Below, piece by piece: positions 51,495 through 60,026 of a DNA stretch of 64,000 nucleotides. The notes under the pieces are model-generated. The model was not told the DNA's origin. It did no database searches and saw only the letters and a list, made by a program, of their open reading frames with translations. Position 1 is the first letter of the stretch. Each line of letters begins with the position of its first letter. The position numbers and the translations under genes are program-made. The stretch comes from DYRB01 sp963802205 (GTDB lineage: Bacteria; Pseudomonadota; Gammaproteobacteria; Chromatiales; Chromatiaceae). Location of the stretch: contig CAWDHW010000020.1 in the NCBI GenBank assembly GCA_963802205.1, positions 1 through 64,000 on the forward strand, read 5' to 3'.

Positions 51495-52153
51495 GACTGA
51501 ACCCCCTTGCGACCGAAGATGGCGCCGTTGTACCAGCGGGCGATGAAGGCGGTAAAGACGTGGGTCAGCTTGGTAAACGGAAACACCACCAGGAAAAGCT
51601 CCGCCGACAGGATGTGCAGCCCCAGGCCCAGGGGGTAAGGGTTGACCAGTCGGTGATAGGCGAGATAGCCGGTGAGCACGGGGAGGAAGGTGACGGCCCA
51701 CACCAGGTAGTCCTCAGGGGTGCTGATAAACCGCTTGACCGGGTGCGACAGCCGGTGAACCAGGGCGGCAATCAGGCCGAGGATGGTAATGGCGGTGATC
51801 GCATCCACGACCGGGTTGGGCAGCCCGGGCCAGGAGATCCCCAGAACCGACTTGAACAACTCTACATGGGGGATGAACAGCAGCAGTGCGACGAGGAAGC
51901 CGATGTGCCAGACCCAGCCGAGCGTCACATCGAACGGCGCCCGGGCGAAGGTCCCGGGGTCGGCCAGGGTGCGGGTGAACATCGTCTTGAAGCCGGGGCC
52001 CCACTCGGTGCCCTTGGGCTCGGCATAGTTGACCTTGCGCCCGAGCATGAAGATCTCGACGAGGCGCACCGCCATCCCAAAGGTGAAGATGGCCACCGCC
52101 CAGTTGAAGCCTGGGCCCTTGACCCACAACAGGAAACCCATAGGGTCGCTCAT
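51491..52153 (-). CDS. isp1: Hydrogenase-associated membrane cytochrome b-like protein Isp1
   Basis: The 220-residue protein resembles NarI/DsrM-type heme-b membrane subunits. Five membrane segments are visible (FNWAVAIFTFGMAVRLVEIF; VTLGWVWHIGFLVALLLFI; DAITAITILGLIAALVHRL; YLVWAVTFLPVLTGYLAYH; LHILSAELFLVVFPFTKLTH). Histidines in GWVWHIGF, VHRLSHP and LHILSAE are candidate heme ligands. ATG 52153 (MSDPMGFLLWVKGPG) overlaps the hynS stop. Confidence 0.92.
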   Translation of the reverse strand: MSDPMGFLLWVKGPGFNWAVAIFTFGMAVRLVEIFMLGRKVNYAEPKGTEWGPGFKTMFTRTLADPGTFARAPFDVTLGWVWHIGFLVALLLFIPHVELFKSVLGISWPGLPNPVVDAITAITILGLIAALVHRLSHPVKRFISTPEDYLVWAVTFLPVLTGYLAYHRLVNPYPLGLGLHILSAELFLVVFPFTKLTHVFTAFIARWYNGAIFGRKGVQS

Positions 52154-53259
52154 GGCGTCTCCTCCAATTTTGCTTCGAGTTCTTCGATTTTGACCGGCTG
52201 GCGTTGCGCCACGCTGGCCGCTTTCGCTTTGATGCTCATGGCTGCGAGGGCGCCACCGGCAATGGCACCGGCGACCCCCGCCACCACGACGGTGGAGCCG
52301 GCCCCGGGGAGCGGGGTCGAGAGCGGACTGTAGAAGCCGCCGGCATCCCAGAACTTGGGCTCGGAGCAGCCCAGGCACGGATGCCCGGACTCCACCGGCC
52401 AACTGGTGCCGGAGTTCCAGCGCATGGTGGCGCAGGCGTTGTAGGTGCTCGGCCCCTTGCAGCCCAGGCGATACAGGCACCAGCCCTTGCGCGCCCCTTC
52501 GTCGTCGAAGGACTCGGCAAACAGGCCCTTGTCATAGAAGGGCCGGCGGTAGCAGCGGTCGTGGATGGACTGACCGTAGAAAGCAAGCGGCCTATGGTAC
52601 TGGTCGAGCTCTGGTAGCTTGCCGAAGACCAGGTATTGGGCCAGGACGCCGGTGATGACCATGGGCAGGGGCGGACAGCCGGAGACATTGATCACCGGTT
52701 TGTCCTTGACCACGTCCATCACCGAGACCGCGCCGGTGGGGTTGGGGTTGGCGGCCGGCAGGCCGCCGAAGGCGGCGCAGGTGCCCATCGCGACCACCGC
52801 TTTTGCCCCAGCCACCGCCTCCATCAGCATCTGGTAGTTGCTGATGCCGGCAATGGTGGAGTAGCCGGGATTCATGTCCGGACCGGGCAGGGAGCCGTCC
52901 ACGATGAGCAGATACTCGCCGTGGTTCTCCTTCATCGCCTGCTCGCGGGCGGCCTCGGCCTGGTGCCCGGCGGCGGCCTGGAGGGTGTGGTGATAGTCCA
53001 GGGAGATGACGTCGAGGATGAGGTCCTCCACGGTCGGCGCAAAGCTGCGAGTGAGGGACTCGGTGCAGCCGGTGCACTCCTGGAAGGACAACCAGATCAC
53101 CGACGGCCGTCGCGCCCGTTCCAGAGCGGCGGCGATAACCGGTGCCATGGACGGCGGCAGCGCCATCATCGAGGCGGTGGCGGCACAGAACTTGAGGAAG
53201 CCGCGGCGCGACACCCCATGTTCTCGCAGGCTCTCGCCCAGGGTCTTACGTGAGGCCAT
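52150..53259 (-). CDS. hynS: [NiFe]-hydrogenase small subunit (HynS)
   Basis: The electron-transfer subunit carries three Fe-S clusters. The 369-residue precursor starts with a Tat signal: SRRGFLK at residues 17-23. The proximal cluster begins ECTGCTES (Cys62, Cys65), with TCAAFGGLPAANPN and SGCPPLPMV. Medial and distal cluster ligands lie in DRCYRR...GWCLYRLGCKGP and ACATMRW...GHPCLGCSEP. A C-terminal membrane helix (TVVVAGVAGAIAGGALAAM) and cytoplasmic tail follow, for anchoring. It leads the four-gene hyn block. Confidence 0.95.
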   Translation of the reverse strand: MASRKTLGESLREHGVSRRGFLKFCAATASMMALPPSMAPVIAAALERARRPSVIWLSFQECTGCTESLTRSFAPTVEDLILDVISLDYHHTLQAAAGHQAEAAREQAMKENHGEYLLIVDGSLPGPDMNPGYSTIAGISNYQMLMEAVAGAKAVVAMGTCAAFGGLPAANPNPTGAVSVMDVVKDKPVINVSGCPPLPMVITGVLAQYLVFGKLPELDQYHRPLAFYGQSIHDRCYRRPFYDKGLFAESFDDEGARKGWCLYRLGCKGPSTYNACATMRWNSGTSWPVESGHPCLGCSEPKFWDAGGFYSPLSTPLPGAGSTVVVAGVAGAIAGGALAAMSIKAKAASVAQRQPVKIEELEAKLEETP

Positions 53260-53267
53260 TCTCCCTC

Positions 53268-53717
53268 CTAAGCGGTTGTCGGGGATGGACGGGGGATGTC
53301 GGCATCGGGCCCAAGGCGGGCATCGAGCCTGTAGAGCGCGTCGGCGATATCCGCACCCTGGGAGCGCAGGATCTCGGGGACGCTGGAGATTTCGATGTGC
53401 AGGGCGAGACGCTCGTCGGTCGCATTGCGATGGTCCACCAGCCAGACACCGGGGAAATTGCTCTCCCAGACCCTGGTGGGCCCGAGGGCCTCGATGTGCG
53501 CGGTAACCTCGCCCTGGCCGAGGATGGCCAGCAGTCGCGCCTCGTCGCCGGGCCCGAAGGGCAGGGCGTGCAGGTCGATGACGGTGGTCTCGCCGGTCTC
53601 CGCCAAACGGCCCAGGCCGTGGCGGACCTCATGCAGTATGGGTAGGGCATTGCCCCAGTCGGCAGGGTCTGGCTCGCGCTCGGCCACAACGACCTTTATG
53701 GCGTTCAACCCGCTCAT
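53268..53717 (-). CDS. Stand-alone HupH C-terminal-domain protein
   Basis: The 149-residue product matches the HupH/HyaF C-terminal domain: LPILHEVRHGLGRL, TTVIDLHALPFGPGDEARLL, ILGQGEVTAHIEALG, WESNFPGVWLVDHRN, IEISSVPEILRSQGADI. Typical HupH carries two such domains (about 280 residues); here there is one. The family is linked to maturation or oxygen protection of the small-subunit clusters. It lies 8 bases before hynS and is probably the first gene of the operon. Confidence 0.8.
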   Translation of the reverse strand: MSGLNAIKVVVAEREPDPADWGNALPILHEVRHGLGRLAETGETTVIDLHALPFGPGDEARLLAILGQGEVTAHIEALGPTRVWESNFPGVWLVDHRNATDERLALHIEISSVPEILRSQGADIADALYRLDARLGPDADIPRPSPTTA

Positions 53718-53987
53718 AAAACAGCTCCGGATGCGGATTTGGCGCAGTGTAGGCAGTCCCGGCCCTGGCGGGGTTGACGCAGCGCAACAGAATCGAATTC
53801 TGATGGGCCCGGGAATTGACCGTGGGAGCAGAGGACTGGCATGGCCGACGGATGCCTCTGGAAAACAAGCCGCTAAGTGATTTCAAGAAACCGGTAAAAT
53901 AATAGACTACTCATCCGAAAGCCGCGAACCGGTGCCTGAGGTTCTGTGATGGGGGCACCCCGAGTGTGACCCCTTCGGATGGCGACC

Positions 53988-54518
53988 TTAGGTCAGGCCC
54001 TCGGCGTCCCAGCGCGCCATCAGGCCGCGGGCCTGGGCCATGGCCTCGGCCACGGCCGCCTCCACCGCCGGGGTCAAGGTGCTGCCCCAGTCCACCAGGG
54101 TGGGTTCGATACCGATCAGGGCGCGGTGGGCGGGCAGGGTGTCGGTGAGTCGGGCGATGTCAAAGAGATCGGCGAGGCTGACCTCGTGGACGGTCTTGGC
54201 GTTGAGGCTCAACTGCCGGTCCATAGCCTCCCCCTCGAAGACCCGCACCGTGCCGGGGGCAGCACCCATGGCGGCGGCGTCCACCACAATCAGGCGCGGG
54301 GATTCGGCGATGGGGCCGGCGAGGGTGAAGCTCAGGGTACCGCCGTCCAGATATCGCACGGCTTCGCTCGAGTCCTCGGCCTCCATGCGCTGGACCACGA
54401 TGGGGCCGACCGCCTCGTCGGTCATCAGGGTGTTGCCGAGGCCGAGGATCAGGGTGTTTGCGGTCAAGGGCTTGGCTCCGGGGCGGCGGCGCCGTCTGGC
54501 GGTCCGCAAACCGTTCAT
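53988..54518 (-). CDS. hynD: Hydrogenase maturation protease (HynD/HupD type)
   Basis: The endopeptidase trims the C-terminal extension of the large subunit. It shows LILGLGNTLMTDEAVG (Glu/Asp nickel ligand region), RYLDGGTLSFTLAGPI, LIVVDAAAMGAAPGTV and HRALIGIEP, where the His completes the nickel site. The start is unclear: ATG 54518 gives a basic N-terminus (MNGLRTARRRRR) and an alternative ATG at 54548 would overlap hypC's start. It is divergent from hypC and 270 bases upstream of the HupH-like gene. Confidence 0.88.
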   Translation of the reverse strand: MNGLRTARRRRRPGAKPLTANTLILGLGNTLMTDEAVGPIVVQRMEAEDSSEAVRYLDGGTLSFTLAGPIAESPRLIVVDAAAMGAAPGTVRVFEGEAMDRQLSLNAKTVHEVSLADLFDIARLTDTLPAHRALIGIEPTLVDWGSTLTPAVEAAVAEAMAQARGLMARWDAEGLT

Positions 54519-54546
54519 CGATTCAATGAGTTGAGAGGTCGCTTCC

Positions 54547-54789
54547 ATGTGTCTCGGCATTCCCATGCAGGTCCAATCCATTGACGGCCTCATGGCCCAC
54601 TGCGAGGCCAAGGGCGTGGAACGGGAGGCCAACCTCCTGATGTTGGAGGCCGACGGCGTTGCCGTGGGTGACTATGTGGTCGTTCACCTGGGCTACGCCA
54701 TGAACAAGATCAGCCCCGAAGAGGCCCTGGCCGCCTGGGAGATCTACGACCAGATGCTGGCGGCGGAGGACGCGACGGGGCCTGTCTGA
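54547..54789 (+). CDS. hypC: HypC/HybG-family hydrogenase maturation chaperone
   Basis: HypC delivers the Fe(CN)2CO group with HypD. The 80-residue product starts MCLGIPMQVQSIDG with the essential Cys2, followed by the OB-like strands (VAVGDYVVVHLGYAMNKIS). It is on the plus strand, divergent from hynD, with GAGAGG upstream. Confidence 0.93.
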   Translation: MCLGIPMQVQSIDGLMAHCEAKGVEREANLLMLEADGVAVGDYVVVHLGYAMNKISPEEALAAWEIYDQMLAAEDATGPV

Positions 54790-54813
54790 CCCCTGTCGCG
54801 GGGCGGTCCGGCC

Positions 54814-55275
54814 TCAGGCCGAGCCCAGGAAGGCGTTGGCGATGCGGTACTGGCGCTCGGCCTCGCCCTCCTCTTCGCCCTCGGTCTCTTCCATCTGGGC
54901 GCAGTTGACGGCCATGCGTGCCTGGACGGCGGCCTTCCAGGCGCGGTTCTGCCGGTCCGGCTGGAGGGCATCCGGGGTCAGGGCCGCGGCGGCGGCGGCG
55001 GCGACGAAGTGATCCGCCTGTGCCAACCAGTCCGTGTCCTTGCCGCAGTCGGTATAGGTCTTGGTGGCGTAGCTCTTGGCCGCCTTGAAGGCGTCTTCGA
55101 CCTCCCCTGGGCTAGCCTCGATGTTGAGGGCGGTCTCGATCGCCCGGGCGACCCGTTCGTCGCGGTTGTAACCGGCGACGCTCTGGGCAAACTGGGCGCC
55201 GAGGACACGTTGGCGATCCGCGGACAGGGCGTCGACGGCGGCGCGCAGATCGTGATCGTTGATGATCTTGGCCAT
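54814..55275 (-). CDS. Helical protein of unknown function next to hypC
   Basis: The 153-residue product is not recognised. It begins MAKIINDHDLRAAVDALS and is all-helical in appearance (AQFAQSVAGYNRDERVARAI, VEDAFKAAKSYATKTYTD). It has two cysteines and a Glu-rich stretch (EETEGEEEGEAERQ) near the end. No signal or membrane segment. It converges on hypC (24 bases). Since its neighbours are hydrogenase maturation genes, a link to hydrogenase is possible but unsupported. Confidence 0.65.
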   Translation of the reverse strand: MAKIINDHDLRAAVDALSADRQRVLGAQFAQSVAGYNRDERVARAIETALNIEASPGEVEDAFKAAKSYATKTYTDCGKDTDWLAQADHFVAAAAAAALTPDALQPDRQNRAWKAAVQARMAVNCAQMEETEGEEEGEAERQYRIANAFLGSA

Positions 55276-55487
55276 GGGCAGCCTCCTGGGGCTTGATGGG
55301 GGTACAAAGGGCCCGGTGCCGCGACGGGGTCGGGCTCACGCGCCACTATGCGGGAGATCCCCTATGGTGCGCATTGACATGGGTCAGCCTCTGTGGCTGG
55401 GAACCTCTACCCGCTGGCGCAGTGTAGACTGCGGCGAGCACCGGCGGCGCGCTCGCCCCGGCCCAAAACCAGCCCCGGAGCCTGGCC

Positions 55488-56300
55488 ATGAAACGCACCG
55501 TCTTCTTCGTCTCCGAGAGCACCGGCATCACCGCCGAGACCCTCGGACACAGCCTGTTGTCCCAGTTCGACAGCGTGGACTTCGAGCAGGTCTACATGCC
55601 CTACATCAACACCCCGGAGCGCGCCAGGGCCCTTACGGATCGTATGCAGGAGGCCGCAAACCGCGATGGGGAACGCCCCATCGTCTTTGCAACGCTGCTC
55701 GATCATGAGATCCGCGACATCCTGCGCGACGGCAACTGTTACTACCAGGAACTGTTCGAGGGGTTCATCGACCCCCTGAGCACGGAACTGGGGGTGCCCC
55801 CCAGCCTCAAGTCCGGGCGCAGTCACGCCATCGTCAAGCCCAGCTCCTATACCAAACGCATCGACGCGATCAACTTTGCCATGGGTAACGACGATGGGAT
55901 GCGGCCGGATAATTTTGCCAACGCCGACGTAGTCCTGGTGGGGGTGTCGCGTTCCGGCAAGACCCCGACCTGCCTGTATCTGGCCATGCACTATGGCCTG
56001 CGTTCGGCCAACTACCCGGTCACGGAGGAGGACTTCGAGCGCGGCGATGTCTCCCAAAAGGTCTGGGGGTGCCGGGAAAAGGCCTTTGCCCTGACCATCG
56101 ACGCCCAGCGCCTTCAGCGCATCCGTGAAGAGCGCCGCCCTGGGAGCCCCTACGCCTCCATGGAACGTTGTCAGGCCGACATCCGACAGGCTGGCCAGAT
56201 GTACAAACGCCTCCAGATCCCAGTGCTCAACACCACCAACCAGTCCATAGAGGAGATCTCCTCCCACATCCTCAAGCGGGTCAGGCACCATATCGAGTAA
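55488..56300 (+). CDS. ppsR: Phosphoenolpyruvate synthase regulatory protein (kinase/pyrophosphorylase)
   Basis: PpsR (DUF299) phosphorylates and dephosphorylates PEP synthase. The 270-residue product has the N-terminal RTVFFVSESTGITAETLGHS and the P-loop GVSRSGKT at residues 152-159, and ends NQSIEEISSHILKRV. It is usually divergent from ppsA; that gene is not visible here. Confidence 0.95.
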   Translation: MKRTVFFVSESTGITAETLGHSLLSQFDSVDFEQVYMPYINTPERARALTDRMQEAANRDGERPIVFATLLDHEIRDILRDGNCYYQELFEGFIDPLSTELGVPPSLKSGRSHAIVKPSSYTKRIDAINFAMGNDDGMRPDNFANADVVLVGVSRSGKTPTCLYLAMHYGLRSANYPVTEEDFERGDVSQKVWGCREKAFALTIDAQRLQRIREERRPGSPYASMERCQADIRQAGQMYKRLQIPVLNTTNQSIEEISSHILKRVRHHIE

Positions 56301-56385
56301 CGGCAGCGGGTGAGGCCCGCCACCGATGGCGGCCGAACGATGCGCCCCGCTAACGGTCATGGCGCCGGCCCCACCCCGGACCACC

Positions 56386-57450
56386 CTATTTGTGGTACTG
56401 GGGACTCAGCTCGTGTACCGCCGCCACAAGGGCGGCGGCATGGTCCGGTTTGACGTCCGGGTGGATGCCGTGGCCGAGGTTGAAGACATGCCCAGACCCC
56501 TGGCCATAGCTCGCCAAGACCCGGGCGACCTCGGCGCGAATGCGCTCGGGCGAGGCGTAGAGAACGCAGGGGTCCAGATTCCCCTGAAGCGCGACCCGCC
56601 CGGCCACGGCGGAACGGGCGTCCGCCAGGTCCAGGGTCCAGTCCACGCCCAGTGCATCGCAGCCGGTATCGGCCATGGCCCCGAGCCATTGGCTGCCACC
56701 CTTTGTGAAGAGGATCACCGGAACCCGCCGGCCCTCCGCCTCGCGGGTCAGACCGGCGACGATGCGGGCCATGTAGGACAGGGAGAACTCGGCATAGGAG
56801 CCCGGGTCCAGTGCCCCGCCCCAGGTGTCGAAGATCATCAGTGCCTGGGCCCCGCGCGCTACCTGGGCGTTGAGGTAGGCGGTGACGGCGTCCGCCACCT
56901 TGCCGAGCAGGGCGTGCAGCAGATCTGGACGATCGAACAGCATCGCCTTGGTGTGGGCAAAGGTCTTGGACCCGGCCCCCTCGACCATATAAGTCGCCAG
57001 CGTCCAGGGGCTGCCGGAGAAGCCGATGAGCGGCACCCGCCCGCCCAAGGCCGCGCGGATCGTGGAGACGGCGTCCATCACATAGCGCAGCTCGTCCTCC
57101 GGGTCGGGGACCGCCAAGCGTTCGACGTCCGCGGCGGTGCGCACCGGGCGCTCGAAGCGCGGGCCCTCGCCTTCGGTGAAGTAGAGCCCCAGGCCCATGG
57201 CGTCCGGGACCGTGAGGATGTCCGAGAACAGGATCGCGGCGTCCAGGGGGAACCGCTCCAGGGGCTGGAGGGTGACCTCACAGGCGAGTTCGGGGTCCTT
57301 GCACAGGTCCATGAATGACCCGGCCCGTGCCCGGGTGGCGCGGTACTCCGGGAGGTAGCGCCCGGCCTGGCGCATCATCCACACCGGCGTGTAGTCCACG
57401 GGCTCACGCAGCAGGGCGCGCAGGAAGCGGTCGTTGGCAAGCTCAGTCAC
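56386..57450 (-). CDS. hemE: Uroporphyrinogen decarboxylase
   Basis: HemE decarboxylates uroporphyrinogen III to coproporphyrinogen III. The 354-residue product starts MTELANDRFLRALLREPVDY with PVWMMRQAGRYLPEYR, AILFSDILTVPDAMG, LIGFSGSPWTLATYMVEG and FDTWGGALDPGSY. It is convergent with ppsR and divergent from uvrD. With hemL and hemW it makes a third heme gene in this window. Confidence 0.97.
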   Translation of the reverse strand: MTELANDRFLRALLREPVDYTPVWMMRQAGRYLPEYRATRARAGSFMDLCKDPELACEVTLQPLERFPLDAAILFSDILTVPDAMGLGLYFTEGEGPRFERPVRTAADVERLAVPDPEDELRYVMDAVSTIRAALGGRVPLIGFSGSPWTLATYMVEGAGSKTFAHTKAMLFDRPDLLHALLGKVADAVTAYLNAQVARGAQALMIFDTWGGALDPGSYAEFSLSYMARIVAGLTREAEGRRVPVILFTKGGSQWLGAMADTGCDALGVDWTLDLADARSAVAGRVALQGNLDPCVLYASPERIRAEVARVLASYGQGSGHVFNLGHGIHPDVKPDHAAALVAAVHELSPQYHK

Positions 57451-57568
57451 GGGCTGGGAGTCTCCCGGGCAAGGTAGCAGGGGGCAATCGGTCCGCCCGG
57501 ATTCTACAGCGCCAGGCCACCGGCCGCGAACCGCCGGGTCCGGGGCCTGCCTCTGTTAGAATCCGGTC

Positions 57569-59845
57569 ATGAATGATGACGTCTCCAAGATTCTCGATCC
57601 CCTCAACGACGCCCAACGCGAGGCCGTCGCCGCCCCCACTGGAAACCTTCTGGTCCTGGCCGGGGCAGGCAGCGGCAAGACCCGGGTCCTGGTCCACCGC
57701 ATCGCCTGGCTGATCCAGGTCGAAGGCGTCGCTCCCTGGGGCGTGCTGGCGGTGACCTTCACCAACAAGGCGGCCCGCGAGATGAAGGGACGCATCGAGG
57801 AGATGCTCGGGGGCCCCATCGGCGGCATGTGGGTCGGGACCTTCCACGGCCTGGCCCACCGCTTCCTGCGCGCCCACTGGCAGGATGCCGGGCTGCCCCA
57901 GCATTTCCAGATTCTGGACTCCGATGACCAATCGCGGCTGGTCAAGCGCTGCCTCAAGGCCCTGGAACTCGATGAGGCCAAGTTCCCGCCGCGCCAGGTC
58001 CAGGGCTGGATCAATCGCAACAAGGACGAAGGGCGCCGGCCCCAGCACCTCGACGACGGGGGCGCGGACTATTACGAGCGCAAGCTGATCGAAGTCTACC
58101 GCGAGTACGAGACCGCCTGCACCCGCGGGGGTATGCTCGACTTCGCTGAGCTGCTGTTGCGCGCCCACGAGCTGCTGCGAGACCGCCCGGACATCCTGCA
58201 CCACTACCGTGCACGCTTCCGCCACATCCTGGTGGATGAGTTCCAGGACACCAACGCCATCCAGTACGCCTGGCTGCGCCTGCTCTCCGGGCCCAACGCC
58301 AACCTCTTCGTGGTGGGGGACGACGACCAGTCCATCTATGGCTGGCGCGGGGCCAAGGTGGAGAACATCCAATCCTTCCAACGCGACTACCCGGGCACGC
58401 GCCTGCTGCGCCTGGAGCAGAACTACCGCTCCACCGCCAATATCCTCAACGCCGCCAACGCCTTGATCGCCCATAACCCGACCCGGCTAGGCAAGAACCT
58501 GTGGACCGATGGCGCGGCCGGTGAGCCAATCCGCCGTTACGCCGCCTTCAACGAGGTGGACGAGGCCCGCTTCGTGGTAGAGCGCATCCGCCACCAGGTC
58601 CAGGACCAGGGCGCGCGGCGCAGTGACTGCGCCATCCTCTACCGGACCACGGCCCAGTCCCGCCTGTTCGAGGAGGCCCTGATGCAGGCGGATATCCCGT
58701 TCCGGGTCTACGGGGGCCTGCGCTTCTTCGAGCGAGCCGAGGTGCGCGACGCCCTGGCGTACCTGCGCCTGCTGGCCAATCGCGACGACGATGCCGCCTT
58801 TGAGCGGGTGGTCAATACCCCGCCGCGGGGGATCGGCGAACGTACGTTGGAAATCCTGCGCGAGCAGGCCCGCGGGGCCCGCAGCTCCCTGTGGGAGGCG
58901 GCGCGGACCCTGGTCGGGTCGGGGGAGTTGGCCCCGAGAGCGACGGGGGCCCTGCGCGGCTTTCTCGACCTGCTCCGCGTCCAGCCTGCCCCCGGGGATG
59001 CGGTGGACCTCGCCGACCTGACCGCCGCGGTCGTTACCGCCAGCGGGCTGGCCGAACATTACCTCAAATCCAAGGACGGCAAGGGCGAGGATCGGGTGGA
59101 GAACCTGGAGCAGTTGGTGGAGACGACGCGACGCTTCCGCCAGGACCTCGAAGCCTTCGACGACGCCCTGGGCGATGCTGCCGACACAGACCCTGACAGT
59201 ACCCCCACGCCAGGGGGCGCCGAGGGCGGGGCACAGGCGCAAGACCTGCTGGCCGCCTTCCTCGCACACGCCGCCCTGGAGTCCGGCGACGCACAGGCGG
59301 ACCAGTTTCAGGAAGCCGTGCAGCTCATGACGCTCCACAGTGCCAAGGGCCTGGAGTTCCCGCTGGTCTTTCTAACTGGAGTCGAGGAGGGACTCTTCCC
59401 CCACAGCATGTCCGCGGAGGACCCGGATCGCCTGGAAGAGGAGCGGCGCCTGTGCTACGTCGGCATCACCCGCGCCCAGCACCTGCTTTATCTGACCCAC
59501 GCCGAGACCCGCCGGATGCACGGCTCCGAGAGCTACCCCATGCCCTCGCGCTTCCTGCGTGAGATCCCCCCCGAGCTGATCGAGGAGGTCCGGGGTCGCG
59601 GGGTCTCGCGCATGGGCGGGGCCGTCGGCACGGCGCCGCGCTACTCCACCGGTGCGGCCCCGCGCCAGAAGGGCGCGGCGGGGGGCGGCTTCCACCTGGG
59701 CCAGCGGGTGAGCCACCCCAAGTTCGGCGAGGGGGTTATCCTGAACAGCGAGGGCCAGGGGGCCGCCGCCCGCATCCAGGTCAACTTCTCCGCGGTGGGG
59801 AGCAAATGGCTGGTCCTGGCCTATGCACGGTTGGAGCCGGTGTAG
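57569..59845 (+). CDS. uvrD: DNA helicase II (UvrD)
   Basis: A superfamily 1A 3'-5' helicase for mismatch and excision repair. The 758-residue product has the Walker A AGAGSGKTRVL, TFTNKAAREMK, Walker B LVDEFQDTN, GDDDQSIYGWRGA, LEQNYRSTANIL, TLHSAKGLEFPLVFL (motif V) and YVGITRAQHLLYL. The C-terminal tail has a Gly/Ala-rich linker and a Tudor-like domain (HLGQRVSHPKFGEGVIL, KWLVLAYARLEPV) used for RNA polymerase contact in UvrD. Confidence 0.95.
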   Translation: MNDDVSKILDPLNDAQREAVAAPTGNLLVLAGAGSGKTRVLVHRIAWLIQVEGVAPWGVLAVTFTNKAAREMKGRIEEMLGGPIGGMWVGTFHGLAHRFLRAHWQDAGLPQHFQILDSDDQSRLVKRCLKALELDEAKFPPRQVQGWINRNKDEGRRPQHLDDGGADYYERKLIEVYREYETACTRGGMLDFAELLLRAHELLRDRPDILHHYRARFRHILVDEFQDTNAIQYAWLRLLSGPNANLFVVGDDDQSIYGWRGAKVENIQSFQRDYPGTRLLRLEQNYRSTANILNAANALIAHNPTRLGKNLWTDGAAGEPIRRYAAFNEVDEARFVVERIRHQVQDQGARRSDCAILYRTTAQSRLFEEALMQADIPFRVYGGLRFFERAEVRDALAYLRLLANRDDDAAFERVVNTPPRGIGERTLEILREQARGARSSLWEAARTLVGSGELAPRATGALRGFLDLLRVQPAPGDAVDLADLTAAVVTASGLAEHYLKSKDGKGEDRVENLEQLVETTRRFRQDLEAFDDALGDAADTDPDSTPTPGGAEGGAQAQDLLAAFLAHAALESGDAQADQFQEAVQLMTLHSAKGLEFPLVFLTGVEEGLFPHSMSAEDPDRLEEERRLCYVGITRAQHLLYLTHAETRRMHGSESYPMPSRFLREIPPELIEEVRGRGVSRMGGAVGTAPRYSTGAAPRQKGAAGGGFHLGQRVSHPKFGEGVILNSEGQGAAARIQVNFSAVGSKWLVLAYARLEPV

Positions 59846-60026
59846 GAAAGTCGCGCCAAGCACGCTCCACATCCCCCGCTCCCCAGGGAGAGAGTGCCGG
59901 AGCGAGGGGCGGTGGCCGCAGTCGGCCATGCCACTTTCATACTCAACCGATGGCGCCCCGCCCGCCGCCACCCGTGAGTCCGCGTCGTGCGAAAGACCGA
60001 ACTACAAGCGTAACGACGAACTTGAT

